From: Amyelois transitella
Taxonomy: Eukaryota > Arthropoda > Insecta > Lepidoptera > Pyralidae
Assembly (NCBI RefSeq): GCF_032362555.1
Contig: NC_083516.1
Coordinates: 3,125,001 to 3,189,000, forward strand
Direction: 5' to 3'
DNA: 64,000 bases
The notes below the pieces were generated by a model. That model worked only from the letters and a program-made list of their open reading frames with translations. It ran no database searches and was not told the origin of the DNA. The position numbers and the translations under genes are program-made. Positions within the stretch are counted from its first letter, which is position 1. Each line of letters begins with the position of its first letter. Below are positions 23,366 to 33,808 of the stretch, one piece after another.

Positions 23366-26300
23366 ATGGCAGACGACGTGGTCTTCGGCACGAACGAGAG
23401 ATGGCGCATCAACCGCAACATCTTCGTCCTGGGGTTCGCGTTCATGGTCCACTTCACCGCCTTCCACGGGGCTGCCAACCTTCAGAGTTCGGTCAACAGC
23501 GAGGCGGGCGCAGGGACCTTCACGTTGGCGGCAATATACTTCTCCTTGATACTGTCCAATATCCTGCTACCAGCTGTGGTTATCAAGTAAGTTTGTCTTA
23601 TTAGCTTTCGTCCGCGTGTAAAGTATGAAACACCTTATGTTCCTTTCCCTACTAATTCTTTGACTGACTGACATAATAAAGAGTGGATTGGTGAATACAG
23701 TAAAACTGACTTGGTTAATTTTTGTAAATAAATTTATAAGGGCAATGCATATAGAACGAGGTAGGTTTGAACTAAGTTCGAGACTTGAGTAAAGAGATAA
23801 TTTGAAAGGGAGAAATACACTTGAAACATATTACCCTCCGTAGCAGTCGAGTAAAAATATCATCTGAGGTAAAACACAATCATTATTAATTTTTTATAGG
23901 TTTGTTTACATGAATAGTTGAGGTGGCCAATATAAATTAAAAAAAAAAATAGTTTTTTTTACAGCTAAATATATGTTCTATTTCACAGATGGCTGGGTTG
24001 CAAATGGGCCGTGGCGGTTTCCTTCGTAGCTTACATGCCGTTCATAGCCGCCCAGTTCTACCCGCGTCTGTACACCCTGGTCCCCGCAGGCATGATGGTC
24101 GGCTTCGGAGGGGGACCTCTGTGGTGTGCCAAGTGTACGTACTTGTCTGTGGTGAGTGAATATAGATATATAGAGGAAACTGCAATATTTTGGTGATTTA
24201 ATGTGTAGCGAGAAATACCAATATGACATCATTACAGTTAATAATGCAATATGTTTCTTTGAGCAGCATTGCATGAAATAATGTAGGTATTCTCTGTATA
24301 GTAAATAGAAGAACATATCTACATGTAAAATTGTAAATGCTTAGTGATGTCAGTGTGTATTCATATACCAAATTGTAAGGTTTTTTTCACCCTGTAGCAG
24401 ATATATTTTCAATTTTGTTCAAATAAATAAATACAATTCATTTGATAAAATAGTAGGAAAAGTGGGCAAAAATATTATACATATTCTTACCATAAATCCC
24501 ACGGGTACTTTAGTTTTTATCAGGATGAAAGGATCCTTATATCCTTCCTTAGACTCTTGATGATAATAAACGTAAAATTTCAAGAATATTGGTACAGTAG
24601 ATACCTAAATAAACTGAAATTAATAGTCGTAATATGGAAAAACGTTAGAACTTGAACAACAAAAATTCACTTTCGCATTTATAATATTAGTTGGGATCAG
24701 GATTTAACATTTCGCTTGATAAAAAATGGCTAGTTCTAACGTTTTTCCATATTACGACTATTAATTTCAGTTTATTGTATCAACTGTCGGGTTGATATAA
24801 GTGCTATAGAAATGACAAGATTCGTTTCTCTGTTTCGAAGTCAATGATGTTATTAACCTATGTCTGTTAACATCGGTATGTTTGTCACGCTTATCTCCGG
24901 AACTTATTTTAATATTTTCTCTTTGTGCAGGTAGCGGAGCCGTATGCCAAGCTGTCGGGGGTTCCCGTGGATGTGCTGGTGGTGAGATTCTTCGGGCTCT
25001 TCTTCATGTTCTACCAGATGGCACAGATATGGGGAAACCTTATATCCTCTGCTAGTAAGTTAAACTACACTTCATGATACGTGTGAAAAACAGACGTAAC
25101 TTAGATCTTGCCAGAAATAAATATTACCTAATAATTTTCCTTGAATTAAATCTTAAGTAAACAATGGCAACACTTTCGATTTTGAAAAACAACAATTTTT
25201 TTAGCTAGTTATGTTTATATGACGCGGCCAAGTCTGCATTTACCCTAACGTCACACTTACGTAACGTGCGGCTGCGTTATATACCCTACCTTCCACCATA
25301 AAAACGCTACTACCCTGGAATATCTATCACCATCTTGCACTCTGCGCATACGCATCTCTTTTGATGTACAATTCCGCATTTAATTTGGCTTCGTTTACGC
25401 TATAATGTAAATTTGTTTTTGTATATTTTTCATATGCATATTTGAATTCTACGCTGTTTTCTATATACCTATATATCTACCTATCGTGAAATTGTTGCAT
25501 GCCTTGATAAACATAACATGATTTATCTGATTTTACTGTCTACCTTCATAAGACTTTTCACCAAACATGCCTAATGATGAATACCTTGTACCAATATTTG
25601 AATTAATTACCTGAGTGGAGTCAGTCGAGTTGACTGAGAGTAAAGGTTGGTTCATCATCACATATTTATTGTAGCTCGCGTTTAATTTACTGATGATGTT
25701 ATTTTATGGCATGTTTTCTAATTTAGGCCTCTTTCACTATCTAGTACCTAATTGAAAACGGATCGAACTGTGGAAATCTAACGGAACGAAAATAAAAATA
25801 CGACAAGCTTATGCTCTCCCAGTATTGGGTAAATTCCTTTGCCATGTAAAATATAAAAAGTCATCCCGGAGTAAAAAAATCATGTGCAATCAAAGAGTTG
25901 AAAGCCGCTTCTAGCTGGAATGAAAGAAGATGGAAATTAAATTATGATTAACGAGATCACAGCAGTTAAAATTATAAAACAGCGGTTCATGAGATATGTT
26001 TTTATTTCGTGTGCTGAAAGTTGTCCAAGGTGTTGAAGAATCATTATTTATGAGAAGTTGCCTCACTTTGGTTGCGTTTGAAGGACCATGAGGAAATAAA
26101 TATTATTAGTTAAATTTAGACTATAGTGAATTGAAATTTTTCTTCAGATTATTATAAAAATTGTACTTTTATTACTTACTGTATTAATTGATTGGGTTGC
26201 ATTGAAATTCATATGAACTTATTTTTCAACTAACCAATATACTCTTGATTTTCGAAAAAATAAAATGTATGGCCATTGTTGAATTCAAAACATAGAAAAT

Positions 26301-29300
26301 TTTACCTTTCATTATTTTCATTTTTCTTTTATTTAATATAGGTCAGGTGTATAGTGTAATCAAAATTTTATCAAGAAAGTACCTTATTTATTTTTATTCT
26401 CAAATATTTTATTTTGATAAAGATAATTTTGATAGATTAGGCTTTAGAGGGAATACAGGCCATCCTTTTTCCACGTAAATGAAGTCGCTGGTACCAACTA
26501 GGACAAAATTAAGTAAAACGTGTCATTTCACGGTCAAGGTGTTTTATAGTGAGTGGGTGGAACTTTGCAATGTTGACCTTGGTACAAATACCGGTTGTAT
26601 TTTAATATTATATATAAAATTCTCGTGTCACAATGTTTGTCTCCGTACTCTTTCGAAACGGCTTGACCGATTCTCATGAAATTTTGTTTTTCATACCCAC
26701 AAAATGCAAAACATAGTTTGCCGGAACTGCTAGTATTTCTATATTTATTTATTTTATACTTCGTTCGCGAAAGTCAATTCGCAGGGTTCTAATATCGGTA
26801 ATAATATGGTACCGGTACAGGGCAGTGGTAGACAGATCTTAAAAAATACCTGAATCAAACCTTGCCTATAAATAAACCTCATTGTTGAATATTTTTTATA
26901 CCCTCCCAAGTTCTCATAATTTCTCTCTCATTTTTCCCAAGTTCTTATATTTTTTACAAAGAGAGGGTATTTCGTTAGTACAGTTTCTTTTTCGTTTATA
27001 AGTATAGTGAGGCGATACGAAATATAACGGGTCATCTAATTAATTAATCTATAATATTTATAAACGCAACGCAGTTACTATTGAAGTCAACATACTTAAA
27101 GTCAAAACTACTGAGCGTATAAAACTGAAATTTTATATATATTTTCTTTGGAGATAACGAAAAATAGAGGATTTACCAAAATTCCATAACCGTTATTTTT
27201 GGGTTTGCGCGAGGGGTACTGCGAGCTTAATCTAGTATATGTTATGTACTAAACTAGTTTTCAATTCAAAAGACTCATAGATATTTAATTTATTCATTTA
27301 TATGCACGACATTTTAATAGGTAACTTCCTGATACTACAAGATATTAATCGTGGCTTGATCAATTGATTGTAACCTTAAAATATTTTAAACTCGTAGGTA
27401 CATACACATTGTCACATTTATATCCCTAGCGGGGTAGACAGAGACAATAGTTTTCAAAATACTGAAAGGCCACGTTAAGCTGTATGGCTAAGTGATGATT
27501 TTTTTTTATTTTATTTATTAAGGTACACATACAGACAGATAATTGCATTATTATCCTTAGGAAATGTATATATAATGAACAAGTAAAATGTTCAACTTTA
27601 GTGTACACAGCATGATCATGTAAAATGAGTCATTAACAGAACAAGAACTCAAACAACAAGACATTAAAACAAAAACAACAAAGTAGCTCAGATAGTTAGC
27701 ACAAATCAATGGTTTTTATAGAATGTGAGGAAAAGGATACTATATAAATCGAGATTGAAATAGCGACAAGTTGCTAGCCCATCGCCTACAAGAAGAATCC
27801 CAAGTTTATTAGCCTTCCGTGACTTTTACGACATCCATGACATAGATATGGAGTGGTCCTATTCCAAAGTGCCGGAAACCACACGGCATGATTCGTATAT
27901 TACAGAAAACCCACATTAATATCTATTAACTAAGGTAAAAGTGAAGGCACCTAATCCCTTAGATGTTACATAGGCTATTTCTGAAAATTTCCACGGGAAC
28001 GAAGTCTATAAGTAAAAAACTACACAAGGAACCTTCAAGCCAAATTTGAAATCTCTAGATCAAGGGGTTTGGGCTGTCTTGATATGTTAGTCTTTTGTAT
28101 ATTTAGGTGAAAAGATTGATACTTATCAATTTCAACGTCGTTTTCAGTATTGTCATCGTCTCTCGGCGATGTAGCCCCCACATTGAACGAGACTCTGTCA
28201 TATTCACCAGACAACATGACTCTTTTTCTTAATTCAACTGCAACGGACTTGGGGGAGAGCTGTGGCGTCAACTTCTGTAGTGGCAGTTCTTCACATGTAA
28301 GTATGCATTTTGATTTACTGACTTTCGCATTGATGTGATTGGTGGATGTCGTGACTGAGGGAATAGGCAAGCTTACAGGCTAGCCTGGTAGCGAAGAAAA
28401 AAAATGGTGCGTGCCAAAGCTCTTTCTGTGCAGATTGAAAAAGTCAGTCAAGGGAAGGCTAGTATAGGTACTTGGAAATCTGGATCTCAATTTCAAAACT
28501 CTTAAACTGAATCTCAATTCCATCATTAACACATCCAGTCGAACGTGGCCTTTTATTCTTTGGCTGAAAATATTTTACAAAGATTATATATATTTTACCC
28601 ACGGATGAGGTATTTAGTGGATAAATTGTCGCCGTAGTCATTTTAATTCGCGTAGGTACCTGCTTTAAACCAATCTGTCTTACAAATGCTTCGGTTTGAA
28701 GCACTAGAACTTTGAAACATTAATAGCCTCTGCGTGGTGAATATAACGGAACAAAATGATAACTGAGGTTAAATTTTCAGGATAATGCAAACCTGAAGCC
28801 ACCTTCTCCGTTGAAGATCCAAGTGATATCGGGCGCTTATTTGGCTTGTATGGCTTTTGCTGTGATACTTGTGGCGGTTGGAGTAGACTCATTGAAAAGG
28901 TATTGTTATATATACATACATTAATAAAATCCCGCCTCTTACCCGGAGGGGTGACGGAGAAAACGTCTTTTTTTGCTAGGATTGCTGCTTACATACTTCT
29001 TTCGTTTTATCAAAGTTTTAAGGTTAAATAACTCTTGACCATATCCAAGACGTCCTTAATATATGTACAAGCTAGTAGTTCAAACGGATGCTTTGTTGCC
29101 TGCGTCAAGCGATCTAAAAATGTGTAATATGGCATTTAGACTACGTTATGTTACTGCACACATATTTTGGCTCTATCTATGTATCCTTTCTTATTTTTTT
29201 TATAACTTTCTTCATGCAAGCTTCTTGGTAAGGGCACTCTTGACCTCATTTTTCGCCAAGAAGAGGAAAGTAACATGCAGGTTTATTCACCATGTTCTTC

Positions 29301-32300
29301 TACATACATACATTTATATGTATGTATGACATAGACGTGATTATTCACGTCTATATCCCTTGAGGGATAGACAGAGCCAACAGTCTTGCAAAGACTGATA
29401 GGCCACGTTCAGCTATTTGGCTTTAAGATAAAATTGAGATTCAAATAGTGACAGGTTGCTAGCCCATCACCATTAAAAGAATTCCAAGTTTGTAAGCTTA
29501 GTCGCCTTTTACGACATCCATGGGAAGAGATGGAGTGGTCCTACTCTTTTTTGTATTGGTGCCGGGAACCACACGGCACACCATGTTCTTCTCACCTGAC
29601 AATACGACAATTACTTAGATTCCTTTCTGCCGACCATCAGGTACACATCAGGTCGCCGCACAGCCATCGACGGGAAGTCAGGGATCCGTCTCCTGGCGGT
29701 GACCCTTCGGCAGCTGCGGCACAAGTACCAACTGCTGCTGCTGCCTGTCATTGGTTATATCGGCGCTGAACAGGCTTTCATGGCCGCTGATTTTACGCAA
29801 GTAAGAAATATTATAAGGAAATTTAGATATCTACTAAAATAACGGTTTTTCTTTAAATTAAACTTAAGGAAATAAATATTTGTATCATAGTTTCTTTGTT
29901 ATTTCTTCAAAATTTAATTCTAAATGAATAGGAAAAACAATCAGTCTTCAAACATTATATGAATGTTGTAGTGCTGCCACAACTTTATTTTATACCGACA
30001 GGCGCTTGTTTGTCTGCTTTGACATAACCAACTTTTTTTTTCAGGGTAGGGGGTATTTTGTTTCTCAAATTACCTAATATTACTTTTGTTTTTTTTTTTA
30101 GTGTCGTGTGGTTTCCGGAACTAAGGCGATTAAGGGATAGGTTTATAAACTTGGGATTCCTCTCTTAGGCAATGTTCTATTTGAATCTCAATTCCATCAT
30201 AAAGCCATACAACTGAACGTGGCCCTTCAGTATTTTCGAGACTGTTGGCTCTGTCTACCCCGCAAGGGATATAGATGTAACTATATGTACCTATATAAAT
30301 ATATATTATATCTTTCAGGCGTTCGTAGGCTGCGCGTACGGCATCCACAACATCGGTTATGTGATGATCTGCTTCGGTGTGTTCAATGCTTTAGCAGCTC
30401 CCGTCGCAGGAGCAATAGTGAAGCTGACTGGACGCTACCCGGTCATGCTCACCGCGCTGGTGAGTCAACTTTTATTATCAATAATAATTATTAATTTATC
30501 ATTTAGGCTCGAGTCACCCTATGACTATGATCTGGATTGGAAGTCAAGTTTTGCCAGGTAAGTTCTCAAAGGTAGGCTCCCGTCTAACCTCCGCAAATTT
30601 GCAAGGGAACCTAACTTTCATTGGATTATGGTTACAGGTTCACTTGCCTGCTGGTTTTCTACGTTGTTTTAACGAGTATTAGTAAGAAATCAAATTATAG
30701 AAATACAGGCTCTCAACTCAGACTACAGTTATTAGATGGCCGCGGTAATATTCAAACATGTGAAATAGAAAAAGAGAGTTATTCCGGTCTGATCTCCCAA
30801 ACGGATCTTATCTTCATTATTATTTTCTCTTTTCTCTGATGTGATCCATTCTGAAAAATTTTCTATAGATCAGAATGAATTAGAAAATAATTAAAATAAA
30901 ACGGATCTACTAAGGTTTCATCATATTTTGAGGATTAGACCGGGATAACACGAAAAAGAAATAGATTTATTTTTGAAATAGAATACAAGGTTTCACTTAA
31001 TGACTTCTGACATACCTATTATTAAAGCTACCGCTTCCAAGTGCCATGTGGTTCCCGGCACAAACAGGCTAAAAACGAATAGGACCACTCCATCTCTTTC
31101 CCATGGATATCGTAAAGGATAGGCTTTTAAACTTGGGATTCTCCTTTTAAGCGGTGCGCTAGCGACCTGTCCCTAAATCCTATCATTAAGCCAAACAGCT
31201 GAACGTGGTCTATCAGTCTTTTAGGACTGTTGGCTCTGTCTAGCAAGCATGTAGTATCCATCAAGGGATATTGTCGTGACGTAAAAGAAGCGGCGGAATA
31301 AACTTTGGAACTCGCAGCATTATTATACTCCAGCTCTATTATTTCTTACTAGCTGTGCCCGCAACTTCGTCCGCGTGGAATAGTTATTTTGGGCATTATT
31401 GAAGCCCTTGAAGGATGAATAATTTTCCCCATTTTTTTCACGTATTTTCCATTATTTCCTTGCACCTTATAGTTGCAGCGTGATGTTATATAGCCTAAAG
31501 TCATCCTCGATAAATGGTCTATTCAACGCAAAAATAATTTTTCAATTCGAACCACAAGTTCCTGAGATTAGCGCGTTCAAAAAAACAAACAATCTCTTCA
31601 GCTTTATTATATTAGAATAGATTATTGTGTCAATAGATCCTCAACCTGTGCCTGCTGACCGCGCTCCTGCTCTGGAGACCAGACCCTGGACAATGGATGG
31701 TGTTCTACTTCCTCGCAGCCGTGTGGGGCACAGCTGATGCCGTGTGGCTTGTGCAAGTCAATGGTGGGTAAATAGTTTAGTTAATTAAATACATACATAC
31801 TTTAAGTCACACCTCTTTGCCAGAGGGGTCTAAAGATCTATCCACTACCTAATTACAATACCTGCATACTTCATTCGCTTCATCCACATTCATAACTCTT
31901 TATAGTGGAATACGAACCAATAATTTATCATTTATTTGTAAAACATCTTAAAATTAAGAATCTTCTCGGTATCACACACAAATTATTTAATGCCGTATGG
32001 TTCCCGGCACTATAGAATAGGACCACTCACTAGGGAATAACTTATAAACTTTAAATTCTTCTTACAGGCGATGGGTTCACAACCTTAATTCCATCATTAA
32101 ACCATATAGCTGAACGTGGCCTTATATTTTTTCCTAGACTGTTGGCTCTGTAAACCCCGCTAAGATATAGATATGACTATAGATATGTATGTTTGTGTAT
32201 GTACCAATTTTGATGAAATTACTAAATCCCAGAGTTTAAAATCTGGAAAATCAAACGGTTAATAGTACCTACACTAATGTAGTTTCGTCTATTTCAGCGC

Positions 32301-33167
32301 TTTCAGGAATTCTGTTCCCCGGTAACGAGGAGGCGGCGTATTCCAACTTCAGGCTGTGGGAAGCCACGGGAAGCGTGCTTTCTTATGCCACTGCACCTTA
32401 CCTCTGTGTGAGAACCAGGTATGATGATCTTTTTATAGTATTTTAATTTCTTTTTGTGGTATTGGTCTTTAATAAAGCGTGTGACGTAGTTTTTGAGGGT
32501 TTTTTAAATGTGAAAATGATGACGTTTAATTTAAATAAAAATAGGCTCAAACGGCTCAGAAGTATGGGTATAGTCTATGTTTAAAAGGATGCAGTTGTTT
32601 TAAATGTCACCCTGTATATGTCTAGTACACCATAATGGCTAAACTGCTTTGCAGGGTGGAGGGTCTCTGACTATGAAGGTCAATTGTGTAAGTCAGGTTT
32701 AACATGAAGCTGCTCCTATCTGACCCCGAAATTTTTGCAAAGGAACGTAATCCATATAGGATCATGGTTATACATCCAGTTCCATGAATGTGCAGATTTC
32801 TTTAACGGAAATTGGTATGCACTCAAACTAAAGTACGTATATATGTACGTATATACGTGTTCTATCACCGAATATCAATTTCATTAAATAGAACTTTTTA
32901 TCCGGATTATTCACAGAACATTTTTTTAAAATACCACTCGCTATTTCCACGATTTGTTCTTTATGGAAGACGCAGCTATCAAAATACAAGAAAGCTCATT
33001 TGCTTACATTTATATTATTTATAAATTTCAGGCTCCAAGTCCTCCTGGGTTTATTACTACTGGGCTTCTCGGGGTATACCACCATAGAGCTGATGGAGTA
33101 CCGCGCGAAGAGAGCTCATCATCTAGAGAGGAACTTCGAACTTGTCAACGGAAAAGAGAGAGAGTGA
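23366..33167 (+). CDS. UNC93-like membrane protein, gene 2 (complete, 10 exons)
   Basis: Coding exons by GT-AG junctions: 23366-23586, 23989-24151, 24931-25054, 28148-28296, 28781-28899, 29641-29800, 30319-30459, 31637-31763, 32298-32418, 33032-33167. They join in frame into 1461 nt, 486 aa plus TGA. Family hallmarks are GAANLQSSVNSEAG at about residues 35-48, YMPFIAAQFYPRLYTLVPAG at about 88-107, GGGPLWCAKCTY and GILFPGNEEAAYSNFRLWEA. The exon 2 product matches gene 1 exon 3 at 42 of 55 residues by eye. This is a multi-span UNC93/MFS protein; transport or regulatory role is unknown. Exons 4-5 encode a longer hydrophilic loop than in gene 1, with three N-glycosylation sequons (NET, NMT, NST) and a CGVNFC cysteine pair. 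The ATG has A at -3 and G at +4. Introns 3 to 8 hold many repeats. The exon 8 acceptor (TGTCAATAG) has a poor pyrimidine tract, but it alone keeps the frame and homology. Confidence 0.93.
24608..24776. mobile_element. Foldback element with perfect 44-bp inverted repeats
   Basis: 24608-24651 (starting AATAAACTGAAATTAATAG) is the exact reverse complement of 24733-24776 (ending CTATTAATTTCAGTTTATT). The arms are separated by 81 bp without an ORF. It lies in intron 2 of UNC93-like gene 2, so the pre-mRNA could form a 44-bp duplex. The layout is that of a small MITE or foldback transposon. A clear target-site duplication is not visible (flanks GATACCTA and GTATCAAC). Perfect arm identity suggests recent origin. 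Confidence 0.75.
26583..26745 (+). repeat. Dispersed repeat with a CTTGACCGATTCTCATGAAAT motif
   Basis: AATTCTCGTGTCACAATGTT, CGAAACGGCTTGACCGATTC and GTTTGCCGGAACTGCTAGTA mark a repeat that I recall as abundant in Lepidoptera, truncated internally. It lies in intron 3 of gene 2. Confidence 0.5.
27060..27240 (+). repeat. Dispersed repeat fragment in gene 2 intron 3
   Basis: Contains TCAAAACTACTGAGCGTATA, GGAGATAACGAAAAATAGAG and GGGTTTGCGCGAGGGGTACT followed by GCGAGCTTAATCTAGTATA. The ending resembles other repeats here that finish in CTAGTATA. Confidence 0.4.
27405..27900 (+). repeat. Repeat family A interrupted by a nested insertion
   Basis: The 5' half (27420-27496: TAGCGGGGTAGACAGAGACA ... 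TGGCTAAGTGATGA) and the 3' half (about 27750-27893: CGAGATTGAAATAGCGACAA ... CCGGAAACCACACGGCA) belong to one family A copy. Between them lie about 250 bp starting with a poly-T run (27498-27506) and ATTTTATTTATTAAGGTACA. This suggests a reverse-oriented poly(A)-tailed retroelement inserted into family A. Confidence 0.65.
28350..28560 (-). repeat. Repeat family A, long form, reverse orientation
   Basis: Begins about 54 bp after gene 2 exon 4. It has CTTACAGGCTAGCCTGGTAG, GTGCAGATTGAAAAAGTCAG and AACTGAATCTCAATTCCATC followed by GAACGTGGCC. It shares its extra 5' segment with the copy at 17900-18275. Confidence 0.6.
28920..29265 (-). mobile_element. LINE tail fragments, antisense, gene 2 intron 5
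   Basis: Two related pieces (28925-29045 and 29170-29265) contain ATACTTCTTTCGTTTTATC, AACTCTTGACCATATCC and CTTCATGCAAGCTTCTTGGT. These match the antisense LINE end at 15300-15370 and 33285-33380. Confidence 0.5.
29320..29583 (+). repeat. Repeat family A, near full-length copy
   Basis: Runs from GACGTGATTATTCACGTCTA through CAATAGTGACAGGTTGCTAG-like sequence to GGTGCCGGGAACCACACGGC at 29578. It lies in gene 2 intron 5 and ends about 57 bp upstream of exon 6 (29641). The forward-strand ORF starting at 29530 is partly repeat and partly real exon 6 read in a wrong frame. Confidence 0.8.
30098..30300 (-). repeat. Repeat family A, reverse copy abutting gene 2 exon 7
   Basis: GTGTCGTGTGGTTTCCGGAA, AACTTGGGATTCCTCTCTTA, CAATTCCATCATAAAGCCAT and TCTACCCCGCAAGGGATATA. 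It ends in its TATG-type tail only about 15-20 bp from the exon 7 acceptor (AG at 30317-30318). The exon 7 branch point is therefore probably inside repeat-derived sequence. Confidence 0.75.
31035..31275 (-). repeat. Repeat family A, reverse orientation
   Basis: GTGCCATGTGGTTCCCGGCA, ATAGGACCACTCCATCTCTT, CCCATGGATATCGTAAAGGA and CTTTTAGGACTGTTGGCTCT. Located in gene 2 intron 7. Confidence 0.75.
31345..31622 (+). repeat. Dispersed repeat with CTAGCTGTGCCCGCAACTTC start
   Basis: Begins ACTAGCTGTGCCCGCAACTT and CGTCCGCGTGGAATAG. It ends CCTGAGATTAGCGCGTTCAA, then ATTATATTAGAATAGATTATT. Both ends match what I recall of a very common lepidopteran repeat, possibly the 3' region of a LINE. The copy ends only about 14 bp before the gene 2 exon 8 acceptor (AG at 31635-31636), which explains the poor pyrimidine tract there. 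Confidence 0.6.
31800..31915 (-). mobile_element. LINE tail fragment, antisense, gene 2 intron 8
   Basis: TGCCAGAGGGGTCTAAAGAT, then CTGCATACTTCATTCGCTTC and ATCCACATTCATAACTC matches the antisense LINE C-terminus at 15285-15330 (reverse complement encodes an MN-DEAKEV-like motif). Confidence 0.5.
31988..32195 (-). repeat. Repeat family A, reverse orientation
   Basis: ATGCCGTATGGTTCCCGGCA, ATAGGACCACTCACTAGGGA, AATTCCATCATTAAACCATA and CTAGACTGTTGGCTCTGTAA. Located in gene 2 intron 8, about 100 bp before exon 9. Confidence 0.7.
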
Positions 33168-33174
33168 TGACAAA

Positions 33175-33180
33175 AATAAA
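33175..33180 (+). terminator. Candidate polyadenylation signal of gene 2 (proximal)
   Basis: AATAAA lies only 8 nt after the gene 2 stop codon. If used, the 3'UTR would be very short and would exclude the inverted repeat at 33652-33808. A distal AATAAA at 34028-34033 would include it. Sequence alone does not decide. Confidence 0.3.
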
Positions 33181-33282
33181 CAAAAGATACTGTGTAGAGA
33201 AACAATACTCAGAATAGGAGACTCATATTCACTTATTTATTAAAAAAATGATGTTCAAGATAGGCAGTGACTACATCATTCT

Positions 33283-33400
33283 TCATGCACTATCTCTGCA
33301 TACTTCTTTCGCTTCATCCACATTCATAACTTTCTTCATGCAAGCTCAGGTTTAGGGTACTCTTGACCTGACCTTACACCAGGACATCCCCGGAATCATC
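33283..33400 (-). mobile_element. LINE tail fragment, antisense, downstream of gene 2
   Basis: TCTGCATACTTCTTTCGCTT, CATCCACATTCATAACTTTC and GGTTTAGGGTACTCTTGACC match the other antisense LINE ends in the window. Confidence 0.55.
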
Positions 33401-33472
33401 AATCATCTTCGCTTTTAAAGGGTAGAGGCACCTAATCTATTTCTTAGGGATTCTCAAAAAAACCGTTTATTT

Positions 33473-33735
33473 ATTATACATACATACATACATACATATG
33501 ATCACGTCTATATCCCTTGCGGGGTAGACAGAGCCAACAGTCTTGAAAAGACTGAATGGCCACGTTCAGCTATTTGGCTTAATGATAGAACCGAGATTCA
33601 AATAGTGACAGGTTGCTAGCCCATCGCCTAAAAGAGGAATCCTAAGTTTATAAGCCTATCCCTTAGTCGCCTTTTACGACATCCATGGGAAAGAGATGGA
33701 GTGGTCCTATTCTTGTGCCGTGTGGTTCCCGGCAC
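33473..33735 (+). repeat. Repeat family A, full-length well-preserved copy
   Basis: Starts with a CATA microsatellite (33475-33498), then ATCACGTCTATATCCCTTGC, GGGGTAGACAGAGCCAACAG, GTGACAGGTTGCTAGCCCAT, CGCCTTTTACGACATCCATG and ends with GTGCCGTGTGGTTCCCGGCA at 33715-33734. This is the best reference copy of the family in the window. Confidence 0.85.
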
Positions 33736-33808
33736 TATTACAAAAAAGAATAGGACCACTCCATCTCTTTCCCATGGATGTCGTAAAAGGCGACTAAGGG
33801 ATAGGCTT
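33652..33808. repeat. Perfect 63-bp inverted repeat formed by two family A copies
   Basis: 33652-33714 is the exact reverse complement of 33746-33808. The 31-bp spacer holds GTGCCGTGTGGTTCCCGGCA, itself able to pair its ends. The left arm is the 3' part of the full family A copy; the right arm is a second, truncated copy in the opposite orientation. It begins 485 bp after the gene 2 stop codon, so a read-through or long 3'UTR transcript would carry a 63-bp hairpin. Confidence 0.85.

Noticed and set aside
23276..24316. Reverse-strand and alternative-frame ORFs over gene 2 exons 1 and 2
   Set aside because: They are shadows of real UNC93 exons; only the forward frame shows family conservation with gene 1.
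33475..33498. (CATA)n run considered as a CRISPR-like or satellite array
   Set aside because: It is the ordinary microsatellite tail at one end of repeat family A; no spacer structure exists.
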